From NCBI GenBank assembly GCA_947626335.1, contig CANQRY010000011.1, positions 1 through 38,867 on the forward strand: DNA of 38,867 nt. Direction: 5' to 3'. Made by a program: the position numbers and the translations under genes. Numbering within the stretch: the first letter of the stretch is position 1; each line of letters opens with the position of its first letter. This document shows, piece by piece, positions 9,108-17,593 of the stretch. Source of the DNA: an uncultured Clostridia bacterium (GTDB taxonomy: Bacteria; Bacillota; Clostridia; TANB77; CAG-508). A model generated the notes under the pieces. The model searched no databases. It saw only the letters and a program-made list of their open reading frames with translations, and was not told where the DNA came from.

Positions 9108-10373
9108 TTACTGTTCACCTCTATCTTCTTTTATAATAATTTTTGCACCTAATTTGTTTAGCTTTTTATCTATATTTTCATAGCCTCTTAAAATATATTC
9201 TATGTTAGTTACTGTTGTAATGCCTTTTGCTGCAAGTCCTGCTAACACTAAACATGCTCCACCACGTAAATCTGTGCTTTTTACTTTTGCACCAGATAAT
9301 TTTCTTACTCCTTTTATTACTGCAGTTTTACCTTCTATTGTAATTTTGGCTCCCATTTTTTTAAGTTCTGCAACATAGCGATATCGGTTTTCAAATATAT
9401 TTTCAACAATAACTGATGTGCCTTTTGCAGTAGTTAAAGTACTTGCAAATATTGATTGCATATCTGTTGGAAAACCTGGGTATGGCATTGTTTTAATATC
9501 TACCGCTTTTAATTTTTTTGGTGCTTGCATATATATTTTTTTATTTTCTATTTTTATTTTACAACCGGCTTCTTCAAGCTTATTTATTAAAGGAGTTATA
9601 TGCTCCGGGGTTTTATAATTTAAGCAAATATTTCCGCCAGTAATTGCTCCTGCACAAAGGAGAGTTCCTGCTTCAATTCTATCTTCCATTACAGTATAAC
9701 TAATATCTTTTAGTTTTTGTATTCCTGTAATTTTAATAATATTTGTTCCTGCTCCTTCTATTTTAGCTCCCATTTTGTTTAGGCATTTTGCTAAATCTAC
9801 AATTTCAGGTTCCATTGCTGCATTTGTAATTTGAGTTGTTCCTTCTGCATAAATACTAGCTAAAATTATATTTTCTGTTGCACCTACACTTGGAAAATCT
9901 AAATTTATATTTGCCCCTATTATTTTATCACATTTACAGGTAATAAATCCAGAGTCTTCTACAATATTTATTCCTAATTTTTGAAAAGCACTTAAATGTA
10001 AATCTATAGGCCTTGAACCAATATCACAGCCTCCTGGATATGAAAATTTTGCCTCTCTAAACCTTCCTATAATCGCTCCTGCTAATATAACAGTAGAACG
10101 CATTTGATTCATTAAATGCTCAGGTATATCTTTTTTCGTTATGTTTTTGCTATTAATTTCTATTTTACCATGATTCTTCTTTATTTTACAACCCAAATAC
10201 TTTAAAATTTTTAAAGTTATTTGTGTATCATGTATATTAGGTATATTATATAGCCTTGTAATACCTGGATTTAATATAGTTGCTGCAATTATTGGCAAAG
10301 ATGCATTTTTTGAACCAGATACTGTTACTTCTCCTTCTAATTTATTTCCTCCCTCTATTATGTAACTAGACAT
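9108..10373 (-). CDS. murA: UDP-N-acetylglucosamine 1-carboxyvinyltransferase MurA
   Basis: This is the first committed enzyme of peptidoglycan synthesis, transferring enolpyruvate to UDP-GlcNAc in the cytoplasm; about 421 residues, normal for the family. The N-terminus SSYIIEGGNKLEGEVTVSGSKNA is typical, and PGGCDIGSRPIDLHL is the family loop in which the usual catalytic cysteine is present. PYPGFPTDMQS is also clear. ATG 10373 is preferred because AGGTGA lies about eight bases upstream; GTG 10385 overlaps that site. It opens the murA-divIB-DUF881-DUF881-sbp operon. Confidence 0.95.
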   Translation of the reverse strand: MSSYIIEGGNKLEGEVTVSGSKNASLPIIAATILNPGITRLYNIPNIHDTQITLKILKYLGCKIKKNHGKIEINSKNITKKDIPEHLMNQMRSTVILAGAIIGRFREAKFSYPGGCDIGSRPIDLHLSAFQKLGINIVEDSGFITCKCDKIIGANINLDFPSVGATENIILASIYAEGTTQITNAAMEPEIVDLAKCLNKMGAKIEGAGTNIIKITGIQKLKDISYTVMEDRIEAGTLLCAGAITGGNICLNYKTPEHITPLINKLEEAGCKIKIENKKIYMQAPKKLKAVDIKTMPYPGFPTDMQSIFASTLTTAKGTSVIVENIFENRYRYVAELKKMGAKITIEGKTAVIKGVRKLSGAKVKSTDLRGGACLVLAGLAAKGITTVTNIEYILRGYENIDKKLNKLGAKIIIKEDRGEQ

Positions 10374-10454
10374 TTTAATATTCACCTTCCTTTTTTATTT
10401 TGCTATATATTATGTTTTCTTTCCATAAAAGGTGAATGTATAATTTTGCATATT

Positions 10455-10490
10455 AAAAGAGAATACATTTATTTATTTGTATTCTCTTTT
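10455..10490. terminator. Intrinsic terminator between the 10543 gene and murA
   Basis: A 13-bp perfect stem (10455-10467 with 10478-10490) contains GAGAATACA, with a T-rich flank on the plus strand and TTTTAAT on the minus strand. It probably ends the unit coming from 12352 before murA begins. Confidence 0.7.
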
Positions 10491-10542
10491 TTCTTCTTTA
10501 CTTTTTTCGTATCAGGATTACATTAAAATATATTATATTTCC

Positions 10543-11001
10543 TTATCTAAATTTAAATATATTTAAAATTCTATTTATAATCTTTTTAAAAATTGGTTCT
10601 TTGTATTCTACAATAGCTGTTTCTTCAATTTGCTCTTCATCCTTCTTTTGTGAATTTCTATTTTTAAATAAATTGTCTACATTGTATTTAATTCTGTTCT
10701 CTTCCTCAATTTTGTTTTTAACTGTCTTTTCATAATTTAATATTTTTTCTTTTTGTGTAGGACTTGCCCAATAATCTCTAAATAAAATAGTTAAAATTGC
10801 TTTCGTTTCTTCTAACATAGTTTGTCCATCAAATGTGTCAACTGAAATATCATACTCATAATTTGTATCCATGTTATTATGAAAAAAGTCTATTGTTTCT
10901 TGTGGTATTTGAGAAACTAATTCTTGTGGAAATATCTTCAAGATCTCATATATTTCTTTATATGCACAAGCATTTCTATCTGTAATCCTGCTCATTTCCA
11001 T
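10543..11001 (-). CDS. Unknown protein, partner of the overlapping upstream gene
   Basis: I do not recognise this 152-residue protein. It is mostly soluble, with a predicted helical middle (DETKAILTILFRDYW-like region near residues 65-80), a charged Lys/Glu-rich segment (about 85-125) and a short basic C-terminal helix KKIINRILNIFKF that could bind a membrane. The ATG at 11001 has AGGAGG eight bases upstream. It overlaps the end of the 10976-12352 gene by 26 bases, so the two are probably translated together and may work together. No catalytic motif is evident and no CGG codon is present. Confidence 0.75.
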   Translation of the reverse strand: MEMSRITDRNACAYKEIYEILKIFPQELVSQIPQETIDFFHNNMDTNYEYDISVDTFDGQTMLEETKAILTILFRDYWASPTQKEKILNYEKTVKNKIEEENRIKYNVDNLFKNRNSQKKDEEQIEETAIVEYKEPIFKKIINRILNIFKFR

Positions 11002-12352
11002 CTTCTATTCCTCCTATTGATAATGTCTGCTCTTTAGTTTTAGCTCTTGGTAACAGGCTATCCATTTTTATTAATGTTTCAGGTGATACTGTTTGAATTG
11101 ATTTTTTTAACCCAGCAATAGTACCTGTTTCAAAGCCTGCTGATAATAATGCTTGGTCAAAGGTTGATTTTGATTCATCTTGTGTTAAAGCTGTATCTGT
11201 AACTTCTTCTTGAATATGTTTGTCATCTTCTATTTCTCCCTGTCTTTCTTCTTGTATTCCTTCTCTACTCATATTTTCAGCAAGTTCTAATGTAGATTCT
11301 AACTCTTCAATTATTGCCCTATAACTTTCAACCCCATCAAAATGGTCTAATTTGCCATCTAAAAATTTTCTTACATTGAAAATGCCTGCATCGCCTAATC
11401 TATCTCCATAAATTTGATAAATTCTTTCAGAAAGATAGCTTTCTAAATAATCATTAGTAATATCATCAGTATAAAATTCACTTAACTCTTGTTCAACAGT
11501 AGCATTTGTTATAATACCATTTTCATTCTCATTATTTTTTTGTTCAACACCATCTTCTTTTTGAACTTGCGTTATATCAGTTTCTTCTAGTGGCGTTTTT
11601 TCTTGCATTTGTTGCATATCATCTAAATATTGCTTCAAATATTGTTCTGGAATATACCATAATATATTATTTCCACTTGTGTTTGTTATTTCATCAAAAT
11701 CTCCATTTTTTACAAAGACAAGTTTGGTTCCTGCTGGCACAGCAGGATGTCTGCCCCCTTGATACATATAATATTTTGATACATCTTTTAGTTCATCTGG
11801 ATTTAGCTTATCTCTTACTATTTTTCCATCTCCTAATCTTGGGTCTTTGTAAAAAAGTACTCTAATTTCAAATGCTTGTTGTTTTCCACCATATGCTTTA
11901 GCAGTAGTACTCCCTCTTCTTTCATAACTAAATTTGGCATCACTTCTTTCTACACAGCACAAAGGTCTTCCTTTCACTTCTCTGCCATTTACTACTCCGT
12001 TTCCTACCGTAAAATCATTACCTAATAATGAGGTATCCCATCTATCTAAACTTGAACCATGTGTCAAGAATGTCCAGCCTTCTGGTATAACAGGATTTTC
12101 ATTTTCATCCACCTTAATTTCAATATTTTGTTGTCGTTCAAGCTCTTCATTATTAAAAACATTTTCGCTAATATCATCGTTTATATCATCAAAATCATCA
12201 AATCCTCCAACTTGCTGTGCTTCTTCTTGTGTCGCTCTCTGTTGTTCTAATGAACTTTTTCCTCCATTTTGCTTAAAATCATCATCTGGTCTTATTTTTC
12301 CGCCATCATTCATTTCTCTTCTTACTTCAAATCTTTTGTTAAATCTAGCCAT
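10976..12352 (-). CDS. Unknown acidic protein with an uncharacterised central domain
   Basis: I do not recognise a named family in these 458 residues. The first ~90 are Asp/Asn/Gln-rich and look disordered. Residues ~90-240 look like a folded domain: GWTFLTHGSSLDRW, then LCCVERSDAKFSYE, AYGGKQQAFEIRVLFYKDPRLG and YQGGRHPAVPAGTKLVFV. The second half is glutamate-rich and probably helical. No signal peptide or membrane helix is seen. The start ATG has TTGGAG at good spacing. The next gene overlaps its 3' end. The central domain's mix of conserved-looking Gly, Trp, His and Arg could be a ligand-binding or enzyme fold, but that is only a guess. Confidence 0.75.
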   Translation of the reverse strand: MARFNKRFEVRREMNDGGKIRPDDDFKQNGGKSSLEQQRATQEEAQQVGGFDDFDDINDDISENVFNNEELERQQNIEIKVDENENPVIPEGWTFLTHGSSLDRWDTSLLGNDFTVGNGVVNGREVKGRPLCCVERSDAKFSYERRGSTTAKAYGGKQQAFEIRVLFYKDPRLGDGKIVRDKLNPDELKDVSKYYMYQGGRHPAVPAGTKLVFVKNGDFDEITNTSGNNILWYIPEQYLKQYLDDMQQMQEKTPLEETDITQVQKEDGVEQKNNENENGIITNATVEQELSEFYTDDITNDYLESYLSERIYQIYGDRLGDAGIFNVRKFLDGKLDHFDGVESYRAIIEELESTLELAENMSREGIQEERQGEIEDDKHIQEEVTDTALTQDESKSTFDQALLSAGFETGTIAGLKKSIQTVSPETLIKMDSLLPRAKTKEQTLSIGGIEDGNEQDYR

Positions 12353-12505
12353 TTTTCACTCCAATTACTATTTTTATAAATTTGGTTATTATATAACTTC
12401 TATTTTTATTATATTATATTGAAATAAATAAGTAAAGCACTTTTAGTATTTTACTTATTCTCTTTTTTCATGTTCTCTTAATTCTTAATATTGATGTAAA
12501 TTTTA

Positions 12506-13342
12506 TTATTTACCAGAATTTAGCTTTCTTATCTCTTTAGCATTTTTATTTAATACAACTTTTTTACCTGTTTCTTTTTCTAATTGTTCTTTTGCAATTC
12601 TTGCAATATTTCCACCTTTTACAACAGAATCTTCTGCTTCCTTAAATCCTTTTTTAGTTTTACTTTTAGATATTTCTGTAGAAGATGTTTCTGCTAACAT
12701 ATTTAGAACAAGTTCCATATTAGTCATATTATCTCGTAAATTCTCTTTTTTTAATCCTTTTAAGTTTTTATACTCTTTTACAGAATAGCCACTCCAAGCT
12801 CGTGTTAAAATATTTGTTAATATTGCAAAATCTTTGCCTGAGTCTATTCCCTTTGCTTTTAGTTCATCTGTAAATTCTTTTCTAATATCTATTGTTTTTA
12901 GTCTCTGATTTATCCATTCTTCTGAATATCCTTTTTTTCTGTATATGTCCAATGCTCTATTTATTGCAAGTTCTGGATCATATGCTTCATCTATTCTTTC
13001 TTTTCCCACTTGTGCTAACCATAGTTTAAATGGCTCTGCTTTTTTTGATGGAATTGATTGTATTAGTCTTAAAATTTGTTCAGTTGTCATTACATCTGTA
13101 TCTCTCATTTTTCCATCAAATGCTCTCATTTTCAACTGGTTAGTGATACTAACCAGTTCACTTCCTTCTTCATTTAGTTTGTTTTTTAACCACTTCCAAT
13201 AGTTTCTTGATTTTTGATAATCATTGTCTGTTAATACAGAAACTACATCAACAACAGAGAAATACCATTTTTCTTGGTCTTCATTCCATTTAACTCTAAT
13301 CTTTTTGTTCTCAAATAATTTTAATTCATTATCTTGTCTCAT
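12506..13342 (-). CDS. BRO-N domain protein, phage-antirepressor type
   Basis: The product is 278 residues from ATG 13342. Its N-terminal part (LKLFENKKIRVKWNEDQEKWYFSVVDVV through RNYWKWLKNKL) is the BRO-N/antirepressor domain known from phages and large DNA viruses, thought to bind DNA. The second half (about residues 130-278) contains ERIDEAYDPELAINRALDIYRKKGY and is common in stand-alone chromosomal BRO proteins. I chose ATG 13342 because AGAGAGG lies about seven bases upstream; an upstream in-frame ATG at 13396 has no good site. No integrase or other phage gene is nearby, so this looks like a domesticated gene rather than a prophage. Target and effect are unknown. Confidence 0.85.
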   Translation of the reverse strand: MRQDNELKLFENKKIRVKWNEDQEKWYFSVVDVVSVLTDNDYQKSRNYWKWLKNKLNEEGSELVSITNQLKMRAFDGKMRDTDVMTTEQILRLIQSIPSKKAEPFKLWLAQVGKERIDEAYDPELAINRALDIYRKKGYSEEWINQRLKTIDIRKEFTDELKAKGIDSGKDFAILTNILTRAWSGYSVKEYKNLKGLKKENLRDNMTNMELVLNMLAETSSTEISKSKTKKGFKEAEDSVVKGGNIARIAKEQLEKETGKKVVLNKNAKEIRKLNSGK

Positions 13343-13514
13343 TTTATACCTCTCTTTCTTAAGTTGTTCGTAAATTCTAAACAACTCAAAATTCATTTTA
13401 TCTTTTATATTTATATCATTTTTGCAAACATTTTACAATAGTTTTTCGAAAATTTGTTTGTATTTTTTTCTGTTTCATTTAAAATAATATCAGTGACTAC
13501 ATGTTTATAATATG

Positions 13515-13544
13515 AGTGCTCAATAAAAAGGCGTATTGAGCACT
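13515..13544. other. Hairpin in the BRO-patatin intergenic region
   Basis: An 11-bp perfect stem (13515-13525 with 13534-13544) contains AGTGCTCAATA and has an eight-base loop. On the plus strand it is followed by TGGTATTTTT, as in a terminator, but no plus-strand gene precedes it. Its role is unclear. Confidence 0.5.
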
Positions 13545-13573
13545 TGGTATTTTTGTATATAGCCAAAAAAAGA

Positions 13574-13599
13574 AGAGAATCTGAAATTTCAAATTCTCT
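13574..13599 (-). terminator. Intrinsic terminator of the patatin gene
   Basis: A near-palindrome of 26 bases (AGAGAAT paired with ATTCTCT, inner TGAAATTTCA) lies five bases after the patatin stop. On the minus strand it is followed by CTTC and a run of T. Confidence 0.75.
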
Positions 13600-13603
13600 C
13601 CTT

Positions 13604-14458
13604 TTAAATTTCTAATTTTTCTTTTATTCCTTCTATATTTTCCATTGCTATTTTGTAGCCTTCTTCATAACAATAATTTATTTTCTTTATATCAAATATT
13701 GCGGTTGATGGAAGATATATATCTATTACATAATCGCTATTTTTAGCCTTTTTACTATCATTATTATCAAATATAATATCTACACTTCTAAACAATATAT
13801 CTAATGCATATTTTGGGTTTTCTTCAGACTTACTTGGAAATTTTACTGCCAAGTTTTTATCTGCCCCTAATAACTTTAATTCTTCTGCTGGAAGATTATT
13901 TAATACTCCTCCATCTACAAATTTATAACCATTATACTCTAATGGTGCAAAAACGCCTGGATAGCTACAACTTGCTCTTACTGCTTTTCCAATTTCAATA
14001 TTTGTGATGTATTTTGAATTTATGCTATTTTCTTCGTTTTTTATTTTTCTATTCGTAAATATGTATTCTTTTTTTGTTTTTATATCTACTGTTGGAATAG
14101 AAATTGGCATTTTAATATCTTTTATATATTTAATTCCTTTTAATTTTGCACATTCGCTTATAGCTTCTTCTATTGCTTTGCCTGAAATAAGTCCTCCACC
14201 TAATATACTTTTGGTAGTTTTTATATTTGAAAATATGTATTTAGCATCTGCCTTTAAAATGCTTTTTGCAAAGTACAAAAATAATTTTAACATTTCGTCT
14301 GAACTATAGCCCATTGCATACAAAGCTGTAACTACACTGCCAATGCTTGTCCCTGCTAACATAGAAACTTTAATATTATTTTTTTCTAATGCTTTTAAAA
14401 CTCCAATATGAGCGGCTCCTTTTATTCCTCCACCTGAAAGTGCAAGCCCTATATTCAT
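13604..14458 (-). CDS. Patatin-like phospholipase family protein
   Basis: The 284-residue protein has the complete patatin Ser-Asp dyad: oxyanion loop SGGGIKGAAHIGVLKAL (residues 8-24), nucleophile elbow GTSIG with Ser38, and catalytic aspartate in VDGGVLNN near residue 180. Proteins of this RssA/NTE-like group are lipid acyl hydrolases; the substrate cannot be inferred. No signal peptide is seen, so it is probably cytoplasmic or membrane-peripheral. GGAAGGATG precedes ATG 14458. It is transcribed in the same direction as topB upstream, but the two are separated by a long inverted repeat. Confidence 0.92.
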   Translation of the reverse strand: MNIGLALSGGGIKGAAHIGVLKALEKNNIKVSMLAGTSIGSVVTALYAMGYSSDEMLKLFLYFAKSILKADAKYIFSNIKTTKSILGGGLISGKAIEEAISECAKLKGIKYIKDIKMPISIPTVDIKTKKEYIFTNRKIKNEENSINSKYITNIEIGKAVRASCSYPGVFAPLEYNGYKFVDGGVLNNLPAEELKLLGADKNLAVKFPSKSEENPKYALDILFRSVDIIFDNNDSKKAKNSDYVIDIYLPSTAIFDIKKINYCYEEGYKIAMENIEGIKEKLEI

Positions 14459-14491
14459 TTTTAATCACATCCTTCCTTTAGGCACAAATTT

Positions 14492-14615
14492 GGTTGGAAA
14501 AGAATTAAATTTTGGCTAGGAAAACGAGTTTAAAATTTATGAGGCGTACTTTTTGTACGTTGATTAAATTTTAAATGAAGTTTGACAACGCCAAAATTGT
14601 AATTATTTTTCAACC
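14492..14615. repeat. Long nested imperfect palindrome A between topB and the patatin gene
   Basis: The 124-base element begins GGTTGG and ends CAACC. The outer arms pair (AATTTTGGC with GCCAAAATT), the middle pairs (TTTAAAATTTA with TAAATTTTAAA) and the inner part pairs (GCGTAC with GTACGT) around a five-T loop. It would fold as one long hairpin on either strand. It could be a transcript-level terminator or attenuator, or a dispersed palindromic repeat; a structure of similar size lies at 30106-30230. Confidence 0.7.
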
Positions 14616-14631
14616 TTAATTCCTCCATAAT

Positions 14632-16548
14632 TTATCTTCTTATTACTAACCTATCAATTTTAGAATGTATATATTTTTCTAGTTTAGTCATAAATTCTTC
14701 TGGCTTAATTTCTTTTTTAGCAACCATTTCTAAACCTTTTTCCCAGCTTGCTGTTAACTTTGGATTTAGCATATCTGGCATAGAATTATATATAACATCA
14801 TAAATTTTTTCTCCCTTAATTGTAGGTGTAATTATTTGTGTTTTACTATTTATTACAATATACCCTATTCTTTCTAATTTTTTCATTATTTCTGCTCTTG
14901 TTGCACTTGTTCCTATTCCTGCACCTTTTATTTGCTCTCTTAATTCTTCATCTTCTATTAGCTTTCCTGCATTTTCCATAGCTAAAATCATTGAGCCTGA
15001 ATTGTATCTACTAGGCGGAGTTGTTTCTGAAGTTTTAATTTCATAATTTATTACATTTATTTCTTCGCCTTTTTTTAAGCTTTTCAATATTTCCATGCTA
15101 TTTTCTTCGGTTGATTCTTCTTTACTTTCTTTTTTATTTTTTGCAATTTCTAAATAGCCTAATTTTTCGCATACTTTTCCACTTGCAAAAAATTTTTCTT
15201 TTTCTACTTCAATTGTAACAGACACTTTGCTATATTCTGCAGGAGGATAAAATATACTTAAAAATCTTTTTACTATTACTTTATATATTTGTTTTTGCAA
15301 ATCTGGCAATTTATCATAATTTTCAAATCCTTGACCTGTTGGAATTATTGCATAGTGATCTGTTATTTTGCTATCATTTACATATTTTGTTTTAGCTAAA
15401 TTTGTAGAATATTTTTCATCTACCATTTTCTTTATATAGCCTTGAATTTCTTCATCTTTAAACCCTTTAACTAGTCCATTTAAGTTTTTAGATATAACTT
15501 TTGAAACAGCTGTTGATAAAACTCTTGCATCTGTTCTTGGATATGTAACTAGCTTTTTTTCATATAAATTTTGTATAATGTCTAAAGTTTCATCTGGCTT
15601 TATTTTAAATAGTTTAGTAGCTTCGTTTTGAATTTCTGCTAAATTAAAAAGAAGTGGTGCATTTTCTTTTGTTTTTGTTTTTTTAATTTCGCAAATTTTT
15701 GCTTTTTTATCTTTTAAAAAATCTATAAACCCTTTAGCATCATTTTCTTTTTTAAATCCTGATTCATTATATAGCTTTGGAGATTCAAAAAGGCTTGAAC
15801 TCTCATTTACTTTCCACTCTGCTTTAAAAGGAGTTTCTTTTTCTCCAAAGTCTCCTATTATTTTATAATATGGTGTTTTAACAAAATTTTTAATTTCTCG
15901 CTCTCTTTCAACTACCATACCAAGTACACATGTCATTACTCTACCTACTGAAATAGATATTTTTTCTTCCCCTATGTCTTTTGCCATACGTCTTCCATAA
16001 ATAATAGATAAAAGCCTAGAAAAGTTAATTCCTATTAAATAATCCTCTTTGGCTCTTAAATATGCACTATTACATAAGCTATCATATTCTTCTAAATTTT
16101 TTGCTTCATCTATTCCTCTTTTTATTTCTTCTTCTGTTTGTGAATCAATCCATACTCTTTTTCTTTGTTTTCCCTTTATTCCTATTTGATTTTCTACTAA
16201 ACGGTAAATATATTCTCCTTCACGCCCAGAGTCTGTTGCAACATAAATACAGCCTACATCATCTCTTAGGAGTAGGCTTTTTACTATATTATACTGTTTT
16301 TCTACACTAGGTATTACTTCGTATTTATATTCTTTTGGCATAAATGGAAGTGTGTCTAGTCTCCAGAATTTTAAGTTTTCGTCATATTTTTCTGGATAGC
16401 TCATTGTTACTAAATGACCCACACACCAAGTAATAACCCAGTTATCGGATTCTATGTAACCATCTTTTCTTGTGCCTAAACACTTTAATACTTTTGCAAA
16501 TTCCATTGCAACTGATGGTTTTTCTGTAATAAGTAAATTTTTTGACAT
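14632..16548 (-). CDS. topB: DNA topoisomerase III
   Basis: This is a type IA topoisomerase of 638 residues that relaxes and decatenates DNA through a 5'-phosphotyrosyl intermediate. The TOPRIM domain starts MSKNLLITEKPSVAMEF and has the metal-binding D-x-x-x-G-E motif in ATDSGREGEYIYR (about residue 105). The active-site tyrosine is in KLVTYPRTDARVLS, about residue 336. A type-IA core motif appears in TPPSRYNSGSMI. No C-terminal zinc fingers are present, as is usual for TopB in Firmicutes. The start ATG has AGAGGAA and lies nine bases after the RsiV-like gene, so the two form an operon. Confidence 0.96.
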   Translation of the reverse strand: MSKNLLITEKPSVAMEFAKVLKCLGTRKDGYIESDNWVITWCVGHLVTMSYPEKYDENLKFWRLDTLPFMPKEYKYEVIPSVEKQYNIVKSLLLRDDVGCIYVATDSGREGEYIYRLVENQIGIKGKQRKRVWIDSQTEEEIKRGIDEAKNLEEYDSLCNSAYLRAKEDYLIGINFSRLLSIIYGRRMAKDIGEEKISISVGRVMTCVLGMVVEREREIKNFVKTPYYKIIGDFGEKETPFKAEWKVNESSSLFESPKLYNESGFKKENDAKGFIDFLKDKKAKICEIKKTKTKENAPLLFNLAEIQNEATKLFKIKPDETLDIIQNLYEKKLVTYPRTDARVLSTAVSKVISKNLNGLVKGFKDEEIQGYIKKMVDEKYSTNLAKTKYVNDSKITDHYAIIPTGQGFENYDKLPDLQKQIYKVIVKRFLSIFYPPAEYSKVSVTIEVEKEKFFASGKVCEKLGYLEIAKNKKESKEESTEENSMEILKSLKKGEEINVINYEIKTSETTPPSRYNSGSMILAMENAGKLIEDEELREQIKGAGIGTSATRAEIMKKLERIGYIVINSKTQIITPTIKGEKIYDVIYNSMPDMLNPKLTASWEKGLEMVAKKEIKPEEFMTKLEKYIHSKIDRLVIRR

Positions 16549-16557
16549 AGCGTTCCT

Positions 16558-17403
16558 CTATTCGTACCAAACTATATCCATTTCAGAAGTAAAGTTTTGA
16601 TTTCCATAAGCAAAAATTATATATAAATCTTCATTTGGTCCTAAAAAGTATGTTGATAAATTTTGAATTTGATATATTGCATTGTTTAAGTCTCTATTAT
16701 ATACTGTATATCCTGATTGTACTAATGTTTGCGCATTTTCTTGAGCCTTTTTTATAGTTTCATTTATTTTATTTTGGCAATCACTTTGAATTATATTTTT
16801 TTGTGCTAAAATATCTGAGGCTGCAACTTTTTCACCTGTTGCTATGTTATAATTATATGTTTGTACTATTATTCTTTGAGGATTATTTCCTTCTTTTAAG
16901 TTTGACTCTATTATTACTGACAAAATATCGCCATTTATATATGCTGCATAGCTTACAGTATAAATTGTTTTTAAAGATGCACCATTTAATATTTCTGATG
17001 CTTTATTAACAAATACACTTTGAGTAATATTATTAAAGCCTTCTGCTACTTCACCTGATAAATTTATTACTGGTATGTCAATTTTTATTTCATAGTTTTC
17101 TTTTTTATCTTCAATTGAAATTGCATTATATACTATTTCTTTTTCGGTATCTAACTTTTGCAAATTTGTTTCATCATATTCATTAGAATCAAATTGATTT
17201 GTAAGCAGACTAGAAAACTGCGTACTAAGTTCTTCTTGTGATAATTCTGTAACTGTGTTTTCATTGTTTTCAGAATTTAAATTTGGAATGATAATTTCAC
17301 TTTTTTTTGCATCATTTACAAAAAATTGCGCATAAACTCCAGCTGCTACTGCAAATAAACAAAAAACACTAATTAAAATATATATTATTTTTGTATTTTT
17401 CAT
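16558..17403 (-). CDS. RsiV-like anchored extracytoplasmic protein (DUF4163/DUF3298 type)
   Basis: The 281-residue protein has a single N-terminal hydrophobic segment (about residues 6-26) that is either a signal peptide or an anchor, then a linker rich in Asn/Glu/Ser, then a domain from about residue 90. That domain resembles the DUF4163-DUF3298 pair seen in RsiV and related secreted proteins: IDIPVINLSGEVAEGFNNITQ, a middle YAAYINGDILSVIIESN, then YNYNIATGEKVAASDIL and a final DLYIIFAYG. In RsiV this part binds lysozyme; whether this protein binds anything similar is unknown. No cytoplasmic anti-sigma part is present. AGAGGAG precedes ATG 17403. It leads the topB transcript. Confidence 0.75.
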   Translation of the reverse strand: MKNTKIIYILISVFCLFAVAAGVYAQFFVNDAKKSEIIIPNLNSENNENTVTELSQEELSTQFSSLLTNQFDSNEYDETNLQKLDTEKEIVYNAISIEDKKENYEIKIDIPVINLSGEVAEGFNNITQSVFVNKASEILNGASLKTIYTVSYAAYINGDILSVIIESNLKEGNNPQRIIVQTYNYNIATGEKVAASDILAQKNIIQSDCQNKINETIKKAQENAQTLVQSGYTVYNRDLNNAIYQIQNLSTYFLGPNEDLYIIFAYGNQNFTSEMDIVWYE

Positions 17404-17499
17404 TATATAAATCTCCTCTTTTAAATCTATATATTATTTTACTCTATATTTTGGCAAAAATCAAGACTTTTAAAATGTAGGTTTATAGTATATATTTTC

Positions 17500-17528
17500 T
17501 TGACTTATATTTAATTTTGCTGTATTAT
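17500..17528 (+). promoter_or_regulatory. Sigma-A promoter of the clpE-like gene
   Basis: A -35 TTGACT (17500-17505), a 17-base spacer and a -10 TATTAT (17523-17528) lie about 65 bases before the start codon. No CtsR heptad repeat is visible next to it. Confidence 0.7.
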
Positions 17529-17593
17529 ATATGGTATGAAAATATTGATTTTTAAAGATTTTATATAAATAGAAATGGAGAAAGTAAAAACTT

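Noticed and set aside
12506..13342. Prophage remnant around the BRO-N gene
   Set aside because: No integrase, structural, lysis or replication gene and no attachment-like repeats are nearby.
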